NCBI RefSeq assembly: GCF_029223195.1
Contig: NZ_JARHUF010000007.1
Coordinates: 62,001-126,000, forward strand
Direction: 5' to 3'
Length of the DNA stretch: 64,000 nucleotides
Source: Vibrio sp. CAU 1672
GTDB lineage: Bacteria > Pseudomonadota > Gammaproteobacteria > Enterobacterales > Vibrionaceae
Shown here: one piece after another, positions 29,485 to 39,388 of the stretch
How positions within the stretch are numbered: the stretch's first letter is position 1
How the letters are laid out: each line of letters begins with the position of its first letter
Notes under the pieces: generated by a model
What the model was told of the DNA's origin: nothing
The model's input: only the letters and a program-made list of their open reading frames with translations
The model's database searches: none
Translations under genes and position numbers: made by a program

Positions 29485-29880
29485 TTACAGGTAACGGCCC
29501 TGGCGTTGTAAAAATTCAATCTTGTAGCCATCTGGATCGGTAATAAAGAAGAACGTTGCTAAATGTGTTTGTTGGTGATCAATCGCTTTAATATCACTGG
29601 CTTCGATACCAAGTGAACTAATGCGCTGACGCGCAACTTCAATATCTTCTACGCTGACCGCAAGGTGGCCGTAGCCTGAACCGTGGCTATAAGGCTCACT
29701 CTGATCATGGTTGTGAGTGAGTTCTAGTTCAAAGCCGGTTTCCTGGTTGGCTAGGTAAGTCAGAGAAAAACCGTCAAACAGGTACTGGTCTTTGATTTCT
29801 AACTCCAGTGCATCGCGATAAAACTGCACAGAACGGTCCAGATCGCTTACACGGATCATGGTATGGATCATTTTTGTCAT
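29485..29880 (-). CDS. VOC family glyoxalase I-like protein
   Basis: A 131-residue two-module VOC protein resembling lactoylglutathione lyase, which isomerises the methylglyoxal-glutathione adduct. Metal ligands are seen in the expected places: His in MIHTMIRVSDL, Glu in ETGFELELTHN, His in GYGHLAVSV, Glu in DPDGYKIEFL. It is distinct in sequence from the canonical GloA and may act on a related substrate. AAGGAG lies before the start. Confidence 0.85.
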   Translation of the reverse strand: MTKMIHTMIRVSDLDRSVQFYRDALELEIKDQYLFDGFSLTYLANQETGFELELTHNHDQSEPYSHGSGYGHLAVSVEDIEVARQRISSLGIEASDIKAIDHQQTHLATFFFITDPDGYKIEFLQRQGRYL

Positions 29881-29951
29881 GAGTACTCCTTAATCGTGCC
29901 GCCAGCTTAACGGGTTATGCTACGGCCCTGGTAGTACCCGGGTACGACATG

Positions 29952-30260
29952 TCAGCTGGCTGGCGGGTTGTTTTCGGCAAGGGCATGCCGGATGGTTGCG
30001 TGCGGTTGGCGTGCGTAGGTAAGGCAGGCGCAGCGGAGCAGTGAGGCAAAGTTAGTCACTTCACCATTATGTTGCAGGGCTTCTTGATAGACGGTACTGA
30101 TAAACTTCGGTACGCTCATGGCCTGTGCGTCGGCAATTTGTTCCAAAATGGCCCAAAAGCTGGATTCCAGCTTCACACTGGTGGCGTGTCCGTTTATCCG
30201 GATTGAGCGGGTAATAAACTGGTAGTTTTCCTGAGGCTGTTTAGCAAATATTTCGCACAT
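29952..30260 (-). CDS. ribbon-helix-helix domain protein (RHH_4 type)
   Basis: A 102-residue protein with a ribbon-helix-helix core: ITRSIRINGHATSVKLESSFWAILEQIADAQAMSVPKFISTVY, ending in a conserved helix with LLRCACLTYA. The RHH_4 family includes small DNA-binding proteins. No partner toxin gene lies beside it, so I make no toxin-antitoxin call. I start at the ATG at 30260; the reading frame is open 25 codons further upstream. It lies between the glyoxalase and phoA. Confidence 0.72.
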   Translation of the reverse strand: MCEIFAKQPQENYQFITRSIRINGHATSVKLESSFWAILEQIADAQAMSVPKFISTVYQEALQHNGEVTNFASLLRCACLTYARQPHATIRHALAENNPPAS

Positions 30261-30332
30261 ACTTATCGTTGGTTTGGTTTGGTACGGCCCAATTTTGGTG
30301 GCTGTTGCTGAGGCCGTCAATGGTGAGTGATG

Positions 30333-30357
30333 CAAAAAAGCGCCCTTAAGGGCGCTA
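30333..30357 (-). terminator. terminator after alkaline phosphatase
   Basis: On the minus strand AGCGCCC and GGGCGCT pair around TTAA, followed by a T run. Confidence 0.8.
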
Positions 30358-30382
30358 AAGTAGTGCTCAGGATGTTGCCAGT

Positions 30383-31960
30383 CTATTTCACCTGGCTTTT
30401 GATGAACTCACCAAGTTCGGAGTGGTGCATGATCTTAGATACCGGGAGGATGGTTTTTGCCGGGCCCCAGGCAAAAACGTTCACCGGGGTATGGGTGTGG
30501 GTTCCGGTTCCCCAGACCGTATTTTGCCCGGTCGCGTGTTCACGAGCGAGCAGGTTGCCACGGTCGTTGTACGGGAAGAATGCATCAAAGTCGTTGATCG
30601 CCGGAACCTCGTCGACGGACAGGTATGAATGGCCTGCCAGGCGGTAAGGATTTGGCTTACTTTTCAGTACATTTGCGGCTTGCTCGGCGGTAATCGGGAA
30701 GTCGCTGTTGTTATTTACGATTTCAGCCAGTTTTGCGGCCGACTGCTCAGATTTATCGAGCTTTTCGAACTCACTGATCATGCCGTAATAGCTTTTCTTC
30801 TGGTTGTATAAGCCGTCAAGAATGTCGTATTTACCGAAGTTAAAGTTAGGCGCGTAGTCACGTTTCTCAAATGCTTTGCCGGGACGTGATTGCGGTTTCG
30901 GTAATTTGTCAGACGAGTAACTGAAGCCGAATGAGCCGGTTTCGTGGTCGGCAGTGACAATGATGATGGTGTCATCACGGCCCTGTGCCCAGTCGTAAAC
31001 CGATTGCACAGCTTCATCAAACTTGATCATTTCATGCAACATGGTTCCGGCATCGTTACTGTGGCCGGCCCAGTCAATCTGCCCGCCTTCAACCATCAGG
31101 AAGAATCCGTCTTTGTCTTTTGACAGTACGTCTAATGCCTTTACTGTCATCTCTTTCAGGGTTGGTTGGGTGCGTTTAGGATCATTTTTGCTATTGCTGT
31201 AGGCAACGCCATCAAGCATACCGGAATAAGCAAACAGACCCAGCAGTTTATCGCCCTGAGCGGCTTCTAACATTTGCTTGTTAAACGCAAGTTGGTAGCC
31301 ATCCTGCTGCGCTTCAGTCAGCAGGTTACGATCATCTTTACGTTTCGATTTTAGGTAAACGTTACCTTGGGTCAGTTTTTCAAGCTGCTGATATGTTTCG
31401 CCTTTATCGTTGGTAGACTTAGGAATCCAATGGCGCAGGCCTCCCGACAGCATCACATCCACTCCGGTTTCCAGCATGTTTTCGGCAATCGCATTTTCCA
31501 GTGAACGGTGCGGTTGGTGGGCAGCAAAAGCGGCCGGTGTTGCGTGGGTGAGGCGCGTGTCTGATACCAGGCCGGTGGCTTTGCCCATGCGTTTGGCTTT
31601 TTCCAGTACGGTTTCCACATGGTGGCCTTGTGCATCAATGCCGATGACTTCAGAGCCGGTTGGGATACCAGTCGCCAGCATGGTGGCGGAACAAGCGGAA
31701 TCAACAACGATCGCGTCTTCTGGATGGGTCAACGATGAGCCAATCACCCCTTCTTGAGCCAGCTTGTAGAGCGCGGTTTTTTCACCCTGATAAATCGAAT
31801 TTGGCGCTTGGTTGGCGTAAGTTTCAAGCAGGCCAACTTGTTGGGGGCCCATACCGTCACCAATCATTAAGATGACATTTTTTACTTCTGTTGAGAGTGC
31901 GTTTAAAGAGAAGGTAGAGGCCGCCAGGGCCGTGACTAGTGGAGAGATTAAGTGCTTCAT
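30383..31960 (-). CDS. phoA: secreted alkaline phosphatase
   Basis: A 525-residue periplasmic or secreted alkaline phosphatase of the type known from marine vibrios. A signal peptide covers about 1-23. The first metal ligand is in LMIGDGMGPQQVG, the nucleophile serine in VVDSACSATMLATG, further ligands in ENDFFL-like MVEGGQIDWAGHSND and TADHETGSFGF, and the last histidine in GTHTHTPV. It hydrolyses phosphomonoesters. A PhoB-like half-site lies upstream on the minus strand. AGGAACAGG precedes the start codon. Confidence 0.9.
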   Translation of the reverse strand: MKHLISPLVTALAASTFSLNALSTEVKNVILMIGDGMGPQQVGLLETYANQAPNSIYQGEKTALYKLAQEGVIGSSLTHPEDAIVVDSACSATMLATGIPTGSEVIGIDAQGHHVETVLEKAKRMGKATGLVSDTRLTHATPAAFAAHQPHRSLENAIAENMLETGVDVMLSGGLRHWIPKSTNDKGETYQQLEKLTQGNVYLKSKRKDDRNLLTEAQQDGYQLAFNKQMLEAAQGDKLLGLFAYSGMLDGVAYSNSKNDPKRTQPTLKEMTVKALDVLSKDKDGFFLMVEGGQIDWAGHSNDAGTMLHEMIKFDEAVQSVYDWAQGRDDTIIIVTADHETGSFGFSYSSDKLPKPQSRPGKAFEKRDYAPNFNFGKYDILDGLYNQKKSYYGMISEFEKLDKSEQSAAKLAEIVNNNSDFPITAEQAANVLKSKPNPYRLAGHSYLSVDEVPAINDFDAFFPYNDRGNLLAREHATGQNTVWGTGTHTHTPVNVFAWGPAKTILPVSKIMHHSELGEFIKSQVK

Positions 31961-31997
31961 TGCCTGTTCCTGATTAATAAAAAGCGCAGGAATTAAA

Positions 31998-32014
31998 ACA
32001 ATGATTTATGACAG
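31998..32014 (-). promoter_or_regulatory. partial Pho box upstream of alkaline phosphatase
   Basis: On the minus strand CTGTCATAAATCATTGT starts with a perfect PhoB half-site (CTGTCAT) and the AT spacer, but the second repeat is degenerate. It lies 38-54 bases before the ATG. PhoB control of alkaline phosphatase is established in E. coli and vibrios. Confidence 0.4.
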
Positions 32015-32079
32015 TTTTGTGTTGGTCATAAAAGTTTCATCAGGATTTCATTTTACCGGATTGTTGCTGCAAGGTGATC

Positions 32080-32187
32080 TTATTGATGGCCAATATCCAA
32101 TGTCGTGGCGCGTAGAGCATAAATCACCAGCATGATTGAAATGGCCAAAAAGGTGGGTTTGTCGATGAGAAATAATGCGTTTTGCAC
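32080..32187 (-). CDS. possible 35-residue membrane peptide
   Basis: GTG at 32187 opens a frame encoding MQNALFLIDKPTFLAISIML then VIYALRATTLDIGHQ, ending in TAA at 32080. It is one hydrophobic helix with polar ends. The only ribosome site is a GGA nine bases upstream. It is the only coding-like signal in the 334 bases between alkaline phosphatase and the next gene. The alternative is a decayed remnant or chance. Confidence 0.2.
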   Translation of the reverse strand: MQNALFLIDKPTFLAISIMLVIYALRATTLDIGHQ

Positions 32188-32294
32188 AAGTCATCGTCCA
32201 TACCTAATCAGATGTGCATTATGGACGGCGGTAAATAAAGGGTTCAAATGTGGATGGCTGTCGTAACGAAAGATGATTCTTGCACTACATGGAG

Positions 32295-32657
32295 TTACGC
32301 CAGAGCCAGGATAATTCCGCCAATGGTGGCGGCAGCGGATAAGTACTGCCCCGCAGAATAGGAACTGTCTTCCTCTTGCTTGATTTTATCCGGATGATCC
32401 ATACCCAGCGCGCCATGGGCGAAAGACTCAACCTTATCACCGACGGTTTTGTTTTCCTTTTCTGACTGTTGGCCCTGCTGATCAATCTCTTGCAGTGCTG
32501 TCAGTAAGGCTTTCCCCTCAGCAGACAAGGTAACGGTATTTTGCTCGGCTTTCAGCGGGCCCACTGACTGGGAATGTTCAGTGTGTGCTGACTTTGTTGC
32601 ACTGTCCGGCTGTGGCGGACGATAGGCCGTGACCGGATGATTTGCTACAGGATTCAT
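32295..32657 (-). CDS. hypothetical protein with C-terminal hydrophobic segment
   Basis: A 120-residue protein I do not recognise. The N-terminal half is proline- and polar-rich, followed by a TVTLSAEGKALLTALQEI helix, a charged stretch (QQSEKENKTVGDKVE), and a C-terminal hydrophobic end (AGQYLSAAATIGGIILALA) that could anchor in a membrane. The ATG at 32657 is preceded by AAGGAAGAG. Its neighbours suggest no role. Confidence 0.7.
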   Translation of the reverse strand: MNPVANHPVTAYRPPQPDSATKSAHTEHSQSVGPLKAEQNTVTLSAEGKALLTALQEIDQQGQQSEKENKTVGDKVESFAHGALGMDHPDKIKQEEDSSYSAGQYLSAAATIGGIILALA

Positions 32658-32762
32658 GGTCTCTTCCTTGTTACATCTCACTGAGTTACGGAGGGTAACC
32701 CGGTGAGATGATGGCATTACTTATATATCGACAATCTATGCGGGGTCTTTAGGTGTTCAGTA

Positions 32763-32804
32763 CAAAAAAGCATCTTTAATTGCCGCATTTGTGCTCAGAT
32801 GCTT
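32763..32804 (-). terminator. terminator after the ChaN-like lipoprotein gene
   Basis: On the minus strand AAGCATCT and AGATGCTT pair around a 21-base loop, followed by TTTT. Confidence 0.6.
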
Positions 32805-32849
32805 AAGTCCTGCAAAAGTCAGGCCGTTTTTAATCGCTTCGAGCTGGCT

Positions 32850-33782
32850 TTAACGACAAGTCAGTTCGTCATTACGTTTGGCTAAGTGCTGATAGGCTTT
32901 GAGGCGGTTGCTTTGCTGGACGTAGCGCTGTGGTGGCTCAAGTACCTGTAGCTGGTAGTCGTGGCTGTCGGAGGTTACGTTTGTGGTTGGGGTGATGATG
33001 GCGATCTTGAGGGCCGGGTTGCGGTTTAAAATCGACTGAGCGGTCCCCAGTCCTTCTTCGGTATGAAATTTACCGGCAATATGCATGACTTGGGTCCCCG
33101 GGTGCCGGTCTAAGTACTCTACGATGGAGTCTGCCATGGTTTCATCCCAAGTTACCTGAGCAGCAAACTGCTTTTCGGTCTGTTCGGGGGTGCCATGGTG
33201 AAGGGAGGCCATAAATTTTTTCTTGTACGGGCTGGCAGAGGTATCAATGCTGCTGGCAACAGAGTGCCGCTCTTGTTCGGTCAGTTTGTCCAGATAACTC
33301 ACTCCCTGTCGACCTATACAGCGTACGATGTTTTTTGGTGCATTGGCGGCAATCACCGGGATTTGTGCCTGTTTGGCAAATTCAATTAGTGGGCGGTAAT
33401 CACTGGCATAATTAGGCCATGCATCACTTTGCTGCATGAAAAACTGTTCACCAATTTTACCCTTTAGGTAGGCATCGACGACGGTTTGCTTATCACGGGC
33501 GATCTGCTCCATCGACAGGGCCAGCGGGCGGGGTTGGGCTGACAGCTGCTGCAATAAGTCCGTCTGAAAACGGTGGATACCAGCATGAGTGTGCCACTCA
33601 CCAACCAGGATAACATCAGCATGTTGCAGCTCGTTTGTCAGGTTTGCAACGGCAATGGCATCACCAGAAGGGGTATGCAGTTGATAATCGTAGAAGCTGG
33701 TAATGGCGGAAGAGTGTGGTGTGGTAGACACACAACCGGCAAGCAAGCCGGTAAATGTAAGAGCTAAAATAGAAAAACGCAT
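32850..33782 (-). CDS. ChaN family (haem-binding) lipoprotein
   Basis: A 310-residue lipoprotein with a type II signal peptide and lipobox LAGC (cysteine at about residue 16). The core has the ChaN-type GEWHTHAGIHRFQTDLLQQL, SMEQIARDKQ, AGKFHTEEGLG. ChaN of Campylobacter binds haem at its dimer surface; iron uptake is a reasonable inference, supported here by a strong Fur box before the gene. GGAGG lies five bases before the start. Confidence 0.85.
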   Translation of the reverse strand: MRFSILALTFTGLLAGCVSTTPHSSAITSFYDYQLHTPSGDAIAVANLTNELQHADVILVGEWHTHAGIHRFQTDLLQQLSAQPRPLALSMEQIARDKQTVVDAYLKGKIGEQFFMQQSDAWPNYASDYRPLIEFAKQAQIPVIAANAPKNIVRCIGRQGVSYLDKLTEQERHSVASSIDTSASPYKKKFMASLHHGTPEQTEKQFAAQVTWDETMADSIVEYLDRHPGTQVMHIAGKFHTEEGLGTAQSILNRNPALKIAIITPTTNVTSDSHDYQLQVLEPPQRYVQQSNRLKAYQHLAKRNDELTCR

Positions 33783-33839
33783 TGAAAAACCTCCAAAAAT
33801 GTCCGAACGATATTAATGGAGGCCGATAAAGGAATCAAT

Positions 33840-33858
33840 GCTAATGAGAATAATTAGC
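33840..33858 (-). promoter_or_regulatory. Fur box upstream of the ChaN-like gene
   Basis: GCTAATGAGAATAATTAGC matches the 19-base Fur consensus (GATAATGATAATCATTATC) at 15 positions and is itself nearly palindromic. It lies 58-76 bases before the lipoprotein start codon. Confidence 0.8.
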
Positions 33859-33866
33859 GTTATGTT

Positions 33867-34709
33867 TTATTGATTATTATCCGACTCAATTGCCTTTTTG
33901 CGATAAACACGCAGCATAAAGTCAGCCTCACACTGGAACAGTGTAGCGGACTTTAGCTGTTGGCGAAGTTCGTCAGTCGCTTTCCATGCAAAAGGGGTCA
34001 TTTGCAGAAGATCGAACGCGACACCATCTTGTAAATCCATGGTGTAGTTCAGCTTTTGTTGATGTACCAGTTCGAAGCCTTCGATACGCTCCGGCTCTTC
34101 GTTGTGGAGGCGTACTTCCTGATAAATGCGTTCGCGGAACTGGTATAAATGTCGGCCGGCCGGAGTCACCGTGATCACCACGCCATGGTCTTTGATTACC
34201 CGTTGCAGTTCTTCGGCTTTGCAAGGGGCGTAAATACGCAGTACGGCGTCTATTGACTGATCGGCAAATGGCAGGCGATGGCTGGAAGCGACACTGAAAT
34301 GGCAGTTTGGATAGCGTTTGGACGCGTAACGAATCGCAACTTTTGAGATATCCAAACCAAAGGTTGCTGCCTGTGTATCTTGTGCATACAGCGCCTGCTG
34401 TACCTGATCGGTGTAGTAACCTTCGCCACAGCCGATATCCAGCAGTTGATGCGTTGTACCCTGAGTGTATTCGGCGCACAATCGTGCGACTTCCTGACGC
34501 ATTGGATCGTAATGGTTCGCTTCCAGGAAGCGACGCCGCGCCTGCATCATTTCCTTGTTGTCACCCGGATCTTTTGAGCGCTTGTGGTGTGCTGGCATCA
34601 GATTGACATAGCCTTCTTTGGCCAGATCGAATTGATGGTTGTTTTCACACTTAAACGTCTTGGCACTTAGCGTAAGAGGTTGGTGACAAAGCGGGCATTG
34701 ATAGTTCAT
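33867..34709 (-). CDS. rlmA: 23S rRNA (guanine745-N1)-methyltransferase RlmA
   Basis: RlmA methylates G745 in helix 35 of 23S rRNA. The 280-residue protein has an N-terminal zinc finger (CPLCHQPL with C and H in FKCENNHQFD, residues 4-25). The family block EGYVNLMPAHHKRSKDPGDNKEM is next, then SAM motif I LLDIGCGEGYYTDQV (about 85-100). I start at the ATG at 34709, just before the zinc finger. Downstream on its strand is the ChaN-like gene. Confidence 0.93.
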   Translation of the reverse strand: MNYQCPLCHQPLTLSAKTFKCENNHQFDLAKEGYVNLMPAHHKRSKDPGDNKEMMQARRRFLEANHYDPMRQEVARLCAEYTQGTTHQLLDIGCGEGYYTDQVQQALYAQDTQAATFGLDISKVAIRYASKRYPNCHFSVASSHRLPFADQSIDAVLRIYAPCKAEELQRVIKDHGVVITVTPAGRHLYQFRERIYQEVRLHNEEPERIEGFELVHQQKLNYTMDLQDGVAFDLLQMTPFAWKATDELRQQLKSATLFQCEADFMLRVYRKKAIESDNNQ

Positions 34710-34771
34710 GACGATCTCTGGGCAGATAGTAGGGCGGCAAATTCTATCAAAAAGCATTGTGTTAAGTGAAA

Positions 34772-34803
34772 CAAAAAAGAGCCGGGATACCCGGCTCTTT
34801 TTG
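34772..34803 (-). terminator. terminator after the first chemoreceptor gene
   Basis: On the minus strand AGAGCCGGG and CCCGGCTCT pair around TAT, with a T run. Confidence 0.85.
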
Positions 34804-34805
34804 GA

Positions 34806-36842
34806 TTAGTGGAAGAAATCTACCTGTTGTTTCAGGCTTTGTGCCTGTTGTTGTAGTTCGGTCGCACTTTGTGAGGTCTTGGCGCTGGTGTCACGGCTTT
34901 CGCGGTTCAGCTCACTGATTGAGTGGGCGTTGGCGGCAATTTCCTGAGAAACCTGGGCCTGCTCTTCTGACGTTGCAGCGATCGCGTCTGCCTGTGAAGC
35001 GATAGATCCTACTTGTCCGGCAATCGCTTCTAATGCGGTGCCTGCTTCCTGGGCTTTGTCGAGAACCTTATTGGCGTTTTGCTGGCTTTGCGTCATCATG
35101 CTGACCGCGTTGCTGGTGGAGCCTTTGAGCTTCTCGATGATTTCAACGACATCTTTAACCGAGGTCTGGGTCCGGTGCGCCAGGGTACGTACCTCATCAG
35201 CCACTACGGCGAAACCGCGGCCCTGTTCACCGGCACGTGCGGCTTCGATGGCGGCATTCAGTGCCAGCAGGTTGGTTTGTTCAGCAATTTCATCGATCAT
35301 TCGGGTGACGGTCTGAATGCTCTCGCTGTCACGGTTCACCTGTTCAATCGCTGCCGCTGAATGATCCAGTTGATCATTCAATTGTGCGACATCGATACAA
35401 ACGCCTTCAACCACGCTCAGGCCTGACTGGCTGTCGGAGTTGGCCGAGCGCACATTCTCAGCGATATTTTCCACCTGCTGAGCGACAGACTGTGCTGAGG
35501 AAGCCATTTCTTCAATTGCGGTAACTACTTGCTCAACTTGTTCTTGCTGGCGATCGGATTGGATCAGGTTGCGGTTCGCGTCGTTTGTAACACTGGCCGA
35601 ATTACTCTCGACTTGATCACTGGTTGAGCGGATGTTATCAACCAGTTTGTTCAGTTGGGCGGCCATATTCGCGACGCCGTTGTTCAGGTTGATGATTTCG
35701 TTGTTGGAGGTCTGCCCGCTGGTCGGAATGTTAAGGCTCACCTCGCCTTTGGCCAGGCGGCTCATGTAACCGTTAAGCACCGTCAGTGGCTTGAGTGTAC
35801 GGTTAAGTACCAGAGTCAATGCAATAAATGCAGCACAACCCACAACGATGGAAATGACCGCAATCAGTTTAAGTAAGTCCTGGCTGCCTTTGGTCACTTC
35901 GCTGATAAACGTCCCGCCCAGCAGTTTCCAGTTCCAGCCTGGTACTTCGGTAAAGACCAGGTACTTCTCACCAATGATGTTCTGGTATTCATACGGGTAG
36001 CGAATCAACCCGCTCTCTTGCTCGAATATTTGGTAAAACGGTTTGTTGCCATTGTAATCCGCCACGTCAATAATCGATGCATCGGATTCTTTATGCTTGG
36101 GGTGCAGCAGGTAATGACCGAGATTACCTTTCTCATTATCAACGAGAATGGTGTAACCCGTATCGCCCCAATTAACCGTCTTGAGTGATGTGAATAGCTC
36201 TTGTGTTGCGCGTTCAACCGGAAGGCCAACCACGGTAACCCCGATGACTTTGCCTACCGTATCAATGACAGGTGAGTAATAGGTAATATAGCGCTGGCCG
36301 TAAAGTTTAATTTGGGCAAAGTAGGATTGGCCGCTAGCGAGCTTCTGATAACCGGGGTGGTTTTGACCCAGCATGGTGCCCACTACGCGTTGGCCTTGAG
36401 GATCTTTTATCGAAGTGGCGATACGGATGAAGTCATTACCCAAAGGGGCAAAAATCGTTGCAATTGCACCGGTGTCACGAGTGAAGTTATCGACTAACTT
36501 AGTATCATTGATCAGGCTTTCACCGTGCAGAGTAATATCCGGCACCTGGCGGCCCATGAACTCCACCGTGTCTGTTTCGACCGATGCACCGGCTAAATAG
36601 CTCTTGCGGAACGTCGATTCAAGCGCTTTGGCGGTATGCAGGTATGCGTCAAACTGGCCGGCAATGGTTTTTGCCATCGATTCCACTTTCGATTGATGCT
36701 CGCGCAATGTGCTTTCTAACAGCACGTCGGAGGCATTGCGGTACACCAGTGCCGCAATACTGGTAAAAGCCACCAGCAAGCACAACGTGATGACGAGTTT
36801 CAGCTGAAACCCCACGCCGGTGTTTTTATATTTTTCAAACAT
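34806..36842 (-). CDS. methyl-accepting chemotaxis protein 1 of a tandem pair
   Basis: A 678-residue chemoreceptor. It has a membrane helix at about 13-33, a periplasmic double-Cache-type sensor (about 35-310) with [12 protein letters not shown] [11 protein letters not shown] and [11 protein letters not shown], a second helix at about 322-343, HAMP (about 344-396) and the cytoplasmic signalling hairpin near 514-555 ([21 protein letters not shown] then [17 protein letters not shown]). It transmits ligand state to CheA/CheW. A paralogue follows in the same orientation. AGGAAG precedes the ATG. Confidence 0.95.
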   Translation of the reverse strand: MFEKYKNTGVGFQLKLVITLCLLVAFTSIAALVYRNASDVLLESTLREHQSKVESMAKTIAGQFDAYLHTAKALESTFRKSYLAGASVETDTVEFMGRQVPDITLHGESLINDTKLVDNFTRDTGAIATIFAPLGNDFIRIATSIKDPQGQRVVGTMLGQNHPGYQKLASGQSYFAQIKLYGQRYITYYSPVIDTVGKVIGVTVVGLPVERATQELFTSLKTVNWGDTGYTILVDNEKGNLGHYLLHPKHKESDASIIDVADYNGNKPFYQIFEQESGLIRYPYEYQNIIGEKYLVFTEVPGWNWKLLGGTFISEVTKGSQDLLKLIAVISIVVGCAAFIALTLVLNRTLKPLTVLNGYMSRLAKGEVSLNIPTSGQTSNNEIINLNNGVANMAAQLNKLVDNIRSTSDQVESNSASVTNDANRNLIQSDRQQEQVEQVVTAIEEMASSAQSVAQQVENIAENVRSANSDSQSGLSVVEGVCIDVAQLNDQLDHSAAAIEQVNRDSESIQTVTRMIDEIAEQTNLLALNAAIEAARAGEQGRGFAVVADEVRTLAHRTQTSVKDVVEIIEKLKGSTSNAVSMMTQSQQNANKVLDKAQEAGTALEAIAGQVGSIASQADAIAATSEEQAQVSQEIAANAHSISELNRESRDTSAKTSQSATELQQQAQSLKQQVDFFH

Positions 36843-37157
36843 AAATTTTCTTCCTGATATTTGTGTAATTTATAGGTCTCATATCGGCATGTTAACTATT
36901 TCCATGACCTCTTTTTTGGATTAATTGACTGAAATGTCAATTTTTGGGAGCAAGAGAACAAACTGGGGCAGGCGTGGCAAGAGAAAGTGCAGCGACAGAG
37001 GGACAAAAAGGCCGCAATCGCCATGTTAAGCCTTTCTCTGTACCGAGCTGTTGTTGGGCAGTATGTGGTTTTTTCTGGCGGAAAGAGGGCTGATTGGATC
37101 AGAAAGGACCGGGTTAAGTGAGTTGAAAAAGAGCCGGGATGCCCGGCTCTTTGTGGA
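36843..37157. other. gap between the tandem chemoreceptor genes
   Basis: These 315 bases hold the leader of the first receptor gene on the minus strand and the terminator of the second at 37127-37153. I see no gene or convincing operator in the rest. Confidence 0.6.
37127..37153 (-). terminator. terminator after the second chemoreceptor gene
   Basis: Nearly the same stem as the 34772 terminator: AGAGCCGGG pairs with CCCGGCTCT, followed by T residues on the minus strand. Confidence 0.85.
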
Positions 37158-39194
37158 TCAGTGGAAGAAGGCGACTTGCTGTTTCAGGCTTTGTGCTTGT
37201 TGTTGCAATTCGGTCGCACTTTGTGAGGTTTTGGCGCTGGTATCACGGCTTTCGCGGTTCAGTTCATTGATTGAGTGGGCGTTGGCGGCAATCTCCTGCG
37301 AAACATGGGCTTGTTCTTCTGACGTTGCTGCAATCGCCTCTGCCTGTGAAGCGATAGATCCTACTTGTCCGGCAATTGCTTCTAAAGCGGTGCCTGCTTC
37401 CTGCGCTTTATCAAGAACCTTATTGGCATTTTGCTGGCTCTGCTTCATCATGCTTACTGCGTTGCTGGTGGAACCTTTTAGCTTCTCGATGATCTCTACG
37501 ACATCTTGCACCGAAGTTTGAGTTCGGTGTGCCAGAGTACGCACTTCATCCGCCACCACGGCAAAACCGCGGCCTTGCTCACCGGCGCGCGCGGCTTCGA
37601 TGGCGGCGTTCAGCGCCAGCAGGTTGGTTTGCTCAGCAATTTCGTCGATCATTCGGGTGACGGTCTGAATGCTCTCGCTGTCATGGTTCACCTGTTCAAT
37701 CGCGGCAGCTGACTGGTCTAGCTGATCATTCAGTTGCGCCACATCGGTGCACACGCCTTCCACAACTTCCAGCCCTGACTGGCTGTCAGTGTTTGCTGAG
37801 CGGACATTCTCGGCAATATTTTCGACTTGCTGGGCGACAGACTGGGCAGAAGAGGCCATTTCTTCAATTGCGGTGACCACTTGCTCTACTTGCTCTTGTT
37901 GGTGATCCGACTGGGTCAGGTTGTGGTTTGCATCCTGCATTACGCTGGTGGAACTGCTCTCCACTTGATCGCTGGTCGCGCGGATGCCCCCTACTAACTT
38001 ATTCAGTTGGCCGGCCATATTTGCCACACCGTTGTTCAGGTTGACGATTTCATTATTGGAGGCATGCCCGCTGGCCGGAATATTAATGCTTACTTCACCT
38101 TTCGCTAAGCGGTTCATATAACCGTTAAGTACCGTCAGTGGTTTAAGTGTACGGTTAAGCACCAGAGTCAATGCGACAAATGCAGCACAGCCGACCACGA
38201 TGGAAATGACCGCAATCAGTTTTAGTAAGTCCTGACTGCCTTTGGTTACTTCGCTGATAAACGTGCCGCCTAATAGCTTCCAGTTCCAGCCTGGCACCTC
38301 GGTAAAGACCAGATATTTCTCGCCGACAACGTTTTGGTATTCATATGGGTAGCGAATCAAACCGCTGTGTTGCTCGAATATCTGGTAGAAAGGTTTGTTA
38401 CCGTTGTAGTCAGCCACTTCAATAATCGAGGAATCCGTTTCTTTACGCGTAGGGTGCAACAGGTAACGACCGAGATTATCTTTCTCATTATCAACGAGAA
38501 TGGTATACCCCGTATCCCCCCAGGTCACATGGTTTAGGGCAGCAAACAGTGTTTGTGTTGCTTGCTCAACCGGGAGGCCGATAAAGGTAACCCCTTTAAT
38601 TGTGCCTTGGTCATCAGTGACAGGTGAGTAGTAGGCAATGTAACGCTGGTCGTAAAGTTTGATTTGGGCAAAGTATGGTTGGCCGCTAACCAGTTTTTGG
38701 TAACCCGGATGGTTTTGACCCAGCATGGTGCCTACCACGCGTTGGCCTTGCGGGTTTTGCAATGATGTACTGACGCGGATAAAGTCATTACCCACCGGGG
38801 CAAAAAGCGTCACGATTGCACCGGTATCACGGGTAAAACCATCAACCAGTTTGGTATCATTAATCAGGCTATTGCCGTGCAGAGTAATGTCCTGCACCTG
38901 GCGTCCCATGAAAGTGACGGTTTTTTGTGCAACGGAAACATCCGCTAAGTAGGCGTGTTGTAACGTTGAGCTGAGTACCTCAGCGGTGTGCAGGTAAGCG
39001 TCGAACTGGCCGGCAATGGTTTTTGCCATCGACTCAACTTTTGACTGGTGTTCCTTGAGAGTGCTTTCTAACAGAACTTCTGAAGCATTGCGGTAAACAA
39101 GCGAGGCGATACTGGTAAAGGCGACCAGTAAACAGAGTGTAATAACCAGACGTAACTGGAATCCTACACTGAGGTTTTTGTACTTCTCGATCAT
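37158..39194 (-). CDS. methyl-accepting chemotaxis protein 2 of a tandem pair
   Basis: A 678-residue paralogue of the preceding receptor, same length and domain plan. The two differ mainly in the periplasmic sensor (for example [20 protein letters not shown] against [20 protein letters not shown]) and in the segment after HAMP. The second helix, HAMP start and signalling hairpin are almost identical. The pair therefore arose by gene duplication with the terminator, and may sense related ligands. The expected binding residues of the sensor were not assessed. Confidence 0.95.
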   Translation of the reverse strand: MIEKYKNLSVGFQLRLVITLCLLVAFTSIASLVYRNASEVLLESTLKEHQSKVESMAKTIAGQFDAYLHTAEVLSSTLQHAYLADVSVAQKTVTFMGRQVQDITLHGNSLINDTKLVDGFTRDTGAIVTLFAPVGNDFIRVSTSLQNPQGQRVVGTMLGQNHPGYQKLVSGQPYFAQIKLYDQRYIAYYSPVTDDQGTIKGVTFIGLPVEQATQTLFAALNHVTWGDTGYTILVDNEKDNLGRYLLHPTRKETDSSIIEVADYNGNKPFYQIFEQHSGLIRYPYEYQNVVGEKYLVFTEVPGWNWKLLGGTFISEVTKGSQDLLKLIAVISIVVGCAAFVALTLVLNRTLKPLTVLNGYMNRLAKGEVSINIPASGHASNNEIVNLNNGVANMAGQLNKLVGGIRATSDQVESSSTSVMQDANHNLTQSDHQQEQVEQVVTAIEEMASSAQSVAQQVENIAENVRSANTDSQSGLEVVEGVCTDVAQLNDQLDQSAAAIEQVNHDSESIQTVTRMIDEIAEQTNLLALNAAIEAARAGEQGRGFAVVADEVRTLAHRTQTSVQDVVEIIEKLKGSTSNAVSMMKQSQQNANKVLDKAQEAGTALEAIAGQVGSIASQAEAIAATSEEQAHVSQEIAANAHSINELNRESRDTSAKTSQSATELQQQAQSLKQQVAFFH

Positions 39195-39356
39195 GAAATA
39201 GCGTTCCTGATATTAATCACATTTATATGAAAATGGTTGGTATGCTACCTAGTTATTAATCTGCGTTTTTTGATTCTTATTAATTAAACAGTTAAAAAAG
39301 AGGCGAGTTAACTGGTTGATTAGCTAACTATCAGGAGCGGCGGGAAATCATTATAA

Positions 39357-39381
39357 TAAAGGCCGGATAAGCCGGCCTTAA
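39357..39381 (-). terminator. terminator after yeaD
   Basis: AAGGCCGG and CCGGCCTT pair around ATAAG, followed by T-rich sequence on the minus strand. Confidence 0.7.
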
Positions 39382-39388
39382 CAAAAGA

